A DNA stretch of 64,000 nt, taken from assembly GCA_965203345.1 (NCBI GenBank), contig CBDBCK010000028.1:248001-312000 (forward strand), given 5' to 3'. The stretch is from CBDBCK01 sp965203345. GTDB taxonomy: Bacteria; Chloroflexota; Dehalococcoidia; Lucifugimonadales; Lucifugimonadaceae. Numbering within the stretch: position 1 is the first letter of the stretch; every line of letters starts with the position of its first letter. A program made the translations under genes and the position numbers. Of this stretch, positions 62,977-64,000 are shown one piece after another. The notes under the pieces were generated by a model. The model worked only from the letters and a program-made list of their open reading frames with translations, had not been told where the DNA came from and ran no database searches.

Positions 62977-63438
62977 ATGCTTATACCTATGAAAGTAGAT
63001 TACGGAGTAAGGACACTCGTCCACCTTGCGCTCCAACCTGGCGGGTTTTATTCGCCTACGGCAGAAATAGCTCAGGCTCAACATATACCAGAGGCTTATT
63101 TGCTGAGAATAGTCGCACAACTTCACAGACTTGGATTTCTACACTCTCGCAGAGGCCCTGCGGGTGGGCATCAACTCGGGCGCCCAGCCGACAAGATATC
63201 GGTAGCAGATGTTGTATCTGCTTTAGATCATTCACTGGCACCGGTGGACTGCGTGGATGAGGCTTACGACTGTATGCTCTCGGGTAACTGTTCACAGCAA
63301 AATATGTGGGGAGATATTGAGAAAATGCTAATAAACCATCTTTCGCGTGTGAGCATATACGACTTGGCTGCTAAACAGAAAAAGCTCGGTGGAGTGGCGA
63401 CAGAGGTAACTTTTTCTACGAATGACCTTAAAAACTGA
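62977..63438 (+). CDS. Rrf2 family transcriptional regulator
   Basis: A 153-residue winged-helix regulator (K-V-D-Y-G-V-R-T-L-V-H-L-A). Cys92, Cys99 and Cys105 are spaced as in IscR/NsrR iron-sulfur sensors. The start may be Met1 or Met5. It lies 42 bases before a moeB/thiF gene, so it may control sulfur carrier or iron-sulfur genes further downstream. Confidence 0.9.
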   Translation: MLIPMKVDYGVRTLVHLALQPGGFYSPTAEIAQAQHIPEAYLLRIVAQLHRLGFLHSRRGPAGGHQLGRPADKISVADVVSALDHSLAPVDCVDEAYDCMLSGNCSQQNMWGDIEKMLINHLSRVSIYDLAAKQKKLGGVATEVTFSTNDLKN

Positions 63439-63480
63439 GAGAACCGATGCTAGATGTCGAGAGGATTTGGAGAAAATTCC

Positions 63481-64000
63481 ATGATTAACGGATCAACCAC
63501 CCGCTTGCTCACTCCGCAACAGGTGAAGCGGTACTCACGTCATATAATTATGCCGAACGTTGGGAGTAAGGGACAACGAAACTTACTCAATGCTCGTGTG
63601 CTGGTTGTTGGCGCAGGTGGTTTGGGGTCGCCGGTTGCTCTATATTTGGCTGTCGCTGGTGTAGGTACAATCGGACTGGTAGACTTTGATGATGTGGATG
63701 TAACTAACCTTCAGCGTCAAATACTCCACTCGGACAGCGATGTGGGACGTCCGAAGGTCGTCTCCGCTAAAGAAACTCTTATGGCACATAATCCAGACCT
63801 GAATATAGAAATTCATGAGACTGCGCTTAATTCCTCAAATGCTATGGATATAGTGCCAAATTACGACGTAATTGTAAACGGAGCAGATAACTTTGCCGCC
63901 CGATACTTGGTGAATGATGCTGCCTATCTTGCCGGTAAACCTTTGGCGGACGGATCGATATTGGTGTTTGACGGACAAGCTGCTACTTACCTACCGGGGA
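63481..64000 (+). CDS. moeB: MoeB/ThiF family adenylyltransferase (3' part outside window)
   Basis: The first 173 residues of an E1-like enzyme that adenylates the C-terminus of a sulfur-carrier protein. G-A-G-G-L-G-S is at 44-50, followed by D-F-D-D-V-D-V-T-N-L-Q-R-Q, as in MoeB/ThiF. N-G-A-D-N-F follows, as in the family. GGAG stands 8 bases before the ATG. A rhodanese domain might lie past the window edge. Confidence 0.9.
   Translation, partial: MINGSTTRLLTPQQVKRYSRHIIMPNVGSKGQRNLLNARVLVVGAGGLGSPVALYLAVAGVGTIGLVDFDDVDVTNLQRQILHSDSDVGRPKVVSAKETLMAHNPDLNIEIHETALNSSNAMDIVPNYDVIVNGADNFAARYLVNDAAYLAGKPLADGSILVFDGQAATYLPG

Overview
The window is a bacterial chromosome segment, densely packed with housekeeping genes on both strands, with frequent GTG and TTG starts. 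It has no 16S rRNA gene to place it. A long-form Hpf, a DnaJ-HspR-ClpC heat-shock cluster, Liv and Fbp-type importers with lipoprotein receptors, and several enolase, Gfo/Idh and HpcH-aldolase catabolic genes fit a free-living heterotroph. A marine Chloroflexota (SAR202/Dehalococcoidia-like) bacterium is my best guess. This is inference from gene content only.

Layout. 1-6265 (minus): tldD and tldE (pmbA), with four sulfotransferase genes interleaved between and after them plus truncated copies of tldE and tldD; a tandem duplication that has partly decayed. 6581-10727 (plus): folC and two fabF paralogs. 10757-14622 (minus): an iron-type ABC importer (ATPase, permease, lipoprotein). 14889-17322 (plus): a GMC oxidoreductase with a gluconate-dehydrogenase subunit 3, then tRNA-Ala(CGC) and tRNA-Arg(CCT). 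17479-20250: nucleoside hydrolase and a type II restriction-modification pair. 20313-26540: rlmN, a GH63-like hydrolase, pstB-phoU, a HAD hydrolase, comF and hpf. 26727-31619: livG-livF-livH-livM, with livK convergent to them. 31963-41660: mixed catabolic genes (enolase superfamily, K+ channel, dienelactone hydrolase, cupin, HpcH aldolase, Gfo/Idh, HAD). 41850-42899: a putative glycosyltransferase-like gene whose 3' end is tandemly duplicated. 43258-52914: an FMN-binding split-barrel protein, uvrA, cca, an S9 peptidase and ruvC-ruvA-ruvB. 52971-55790: three tandem copies and one decayed start of the same glycosyltransferase-like family. 55884-60266: hsp20 diverging from dnaJ-hspR-clpC. 60343-61540: a fifth family member behind a DUF971 gene. 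61677-64000: Gfo/Idh, an Rrf2 regulator and the start of moeB/thiF.

The most unusual content is two AT-rich families, each present in many copies inside otherwise ordinary chromosome. One is a Sulfotransfer_2-like family (four copies around tldDE). The other is a roughly 285-residue family of unknown function with a conserved W-C-x-D-D motif (five full copies). Both show local tandem duplication, truncated remnants and mosaic exchange between copies. They look like surface-glycan or peptide decoration enzymes, but no substrate can be read from the sequence. No transposase, integrase, CRISPR array or phage gene was seen.
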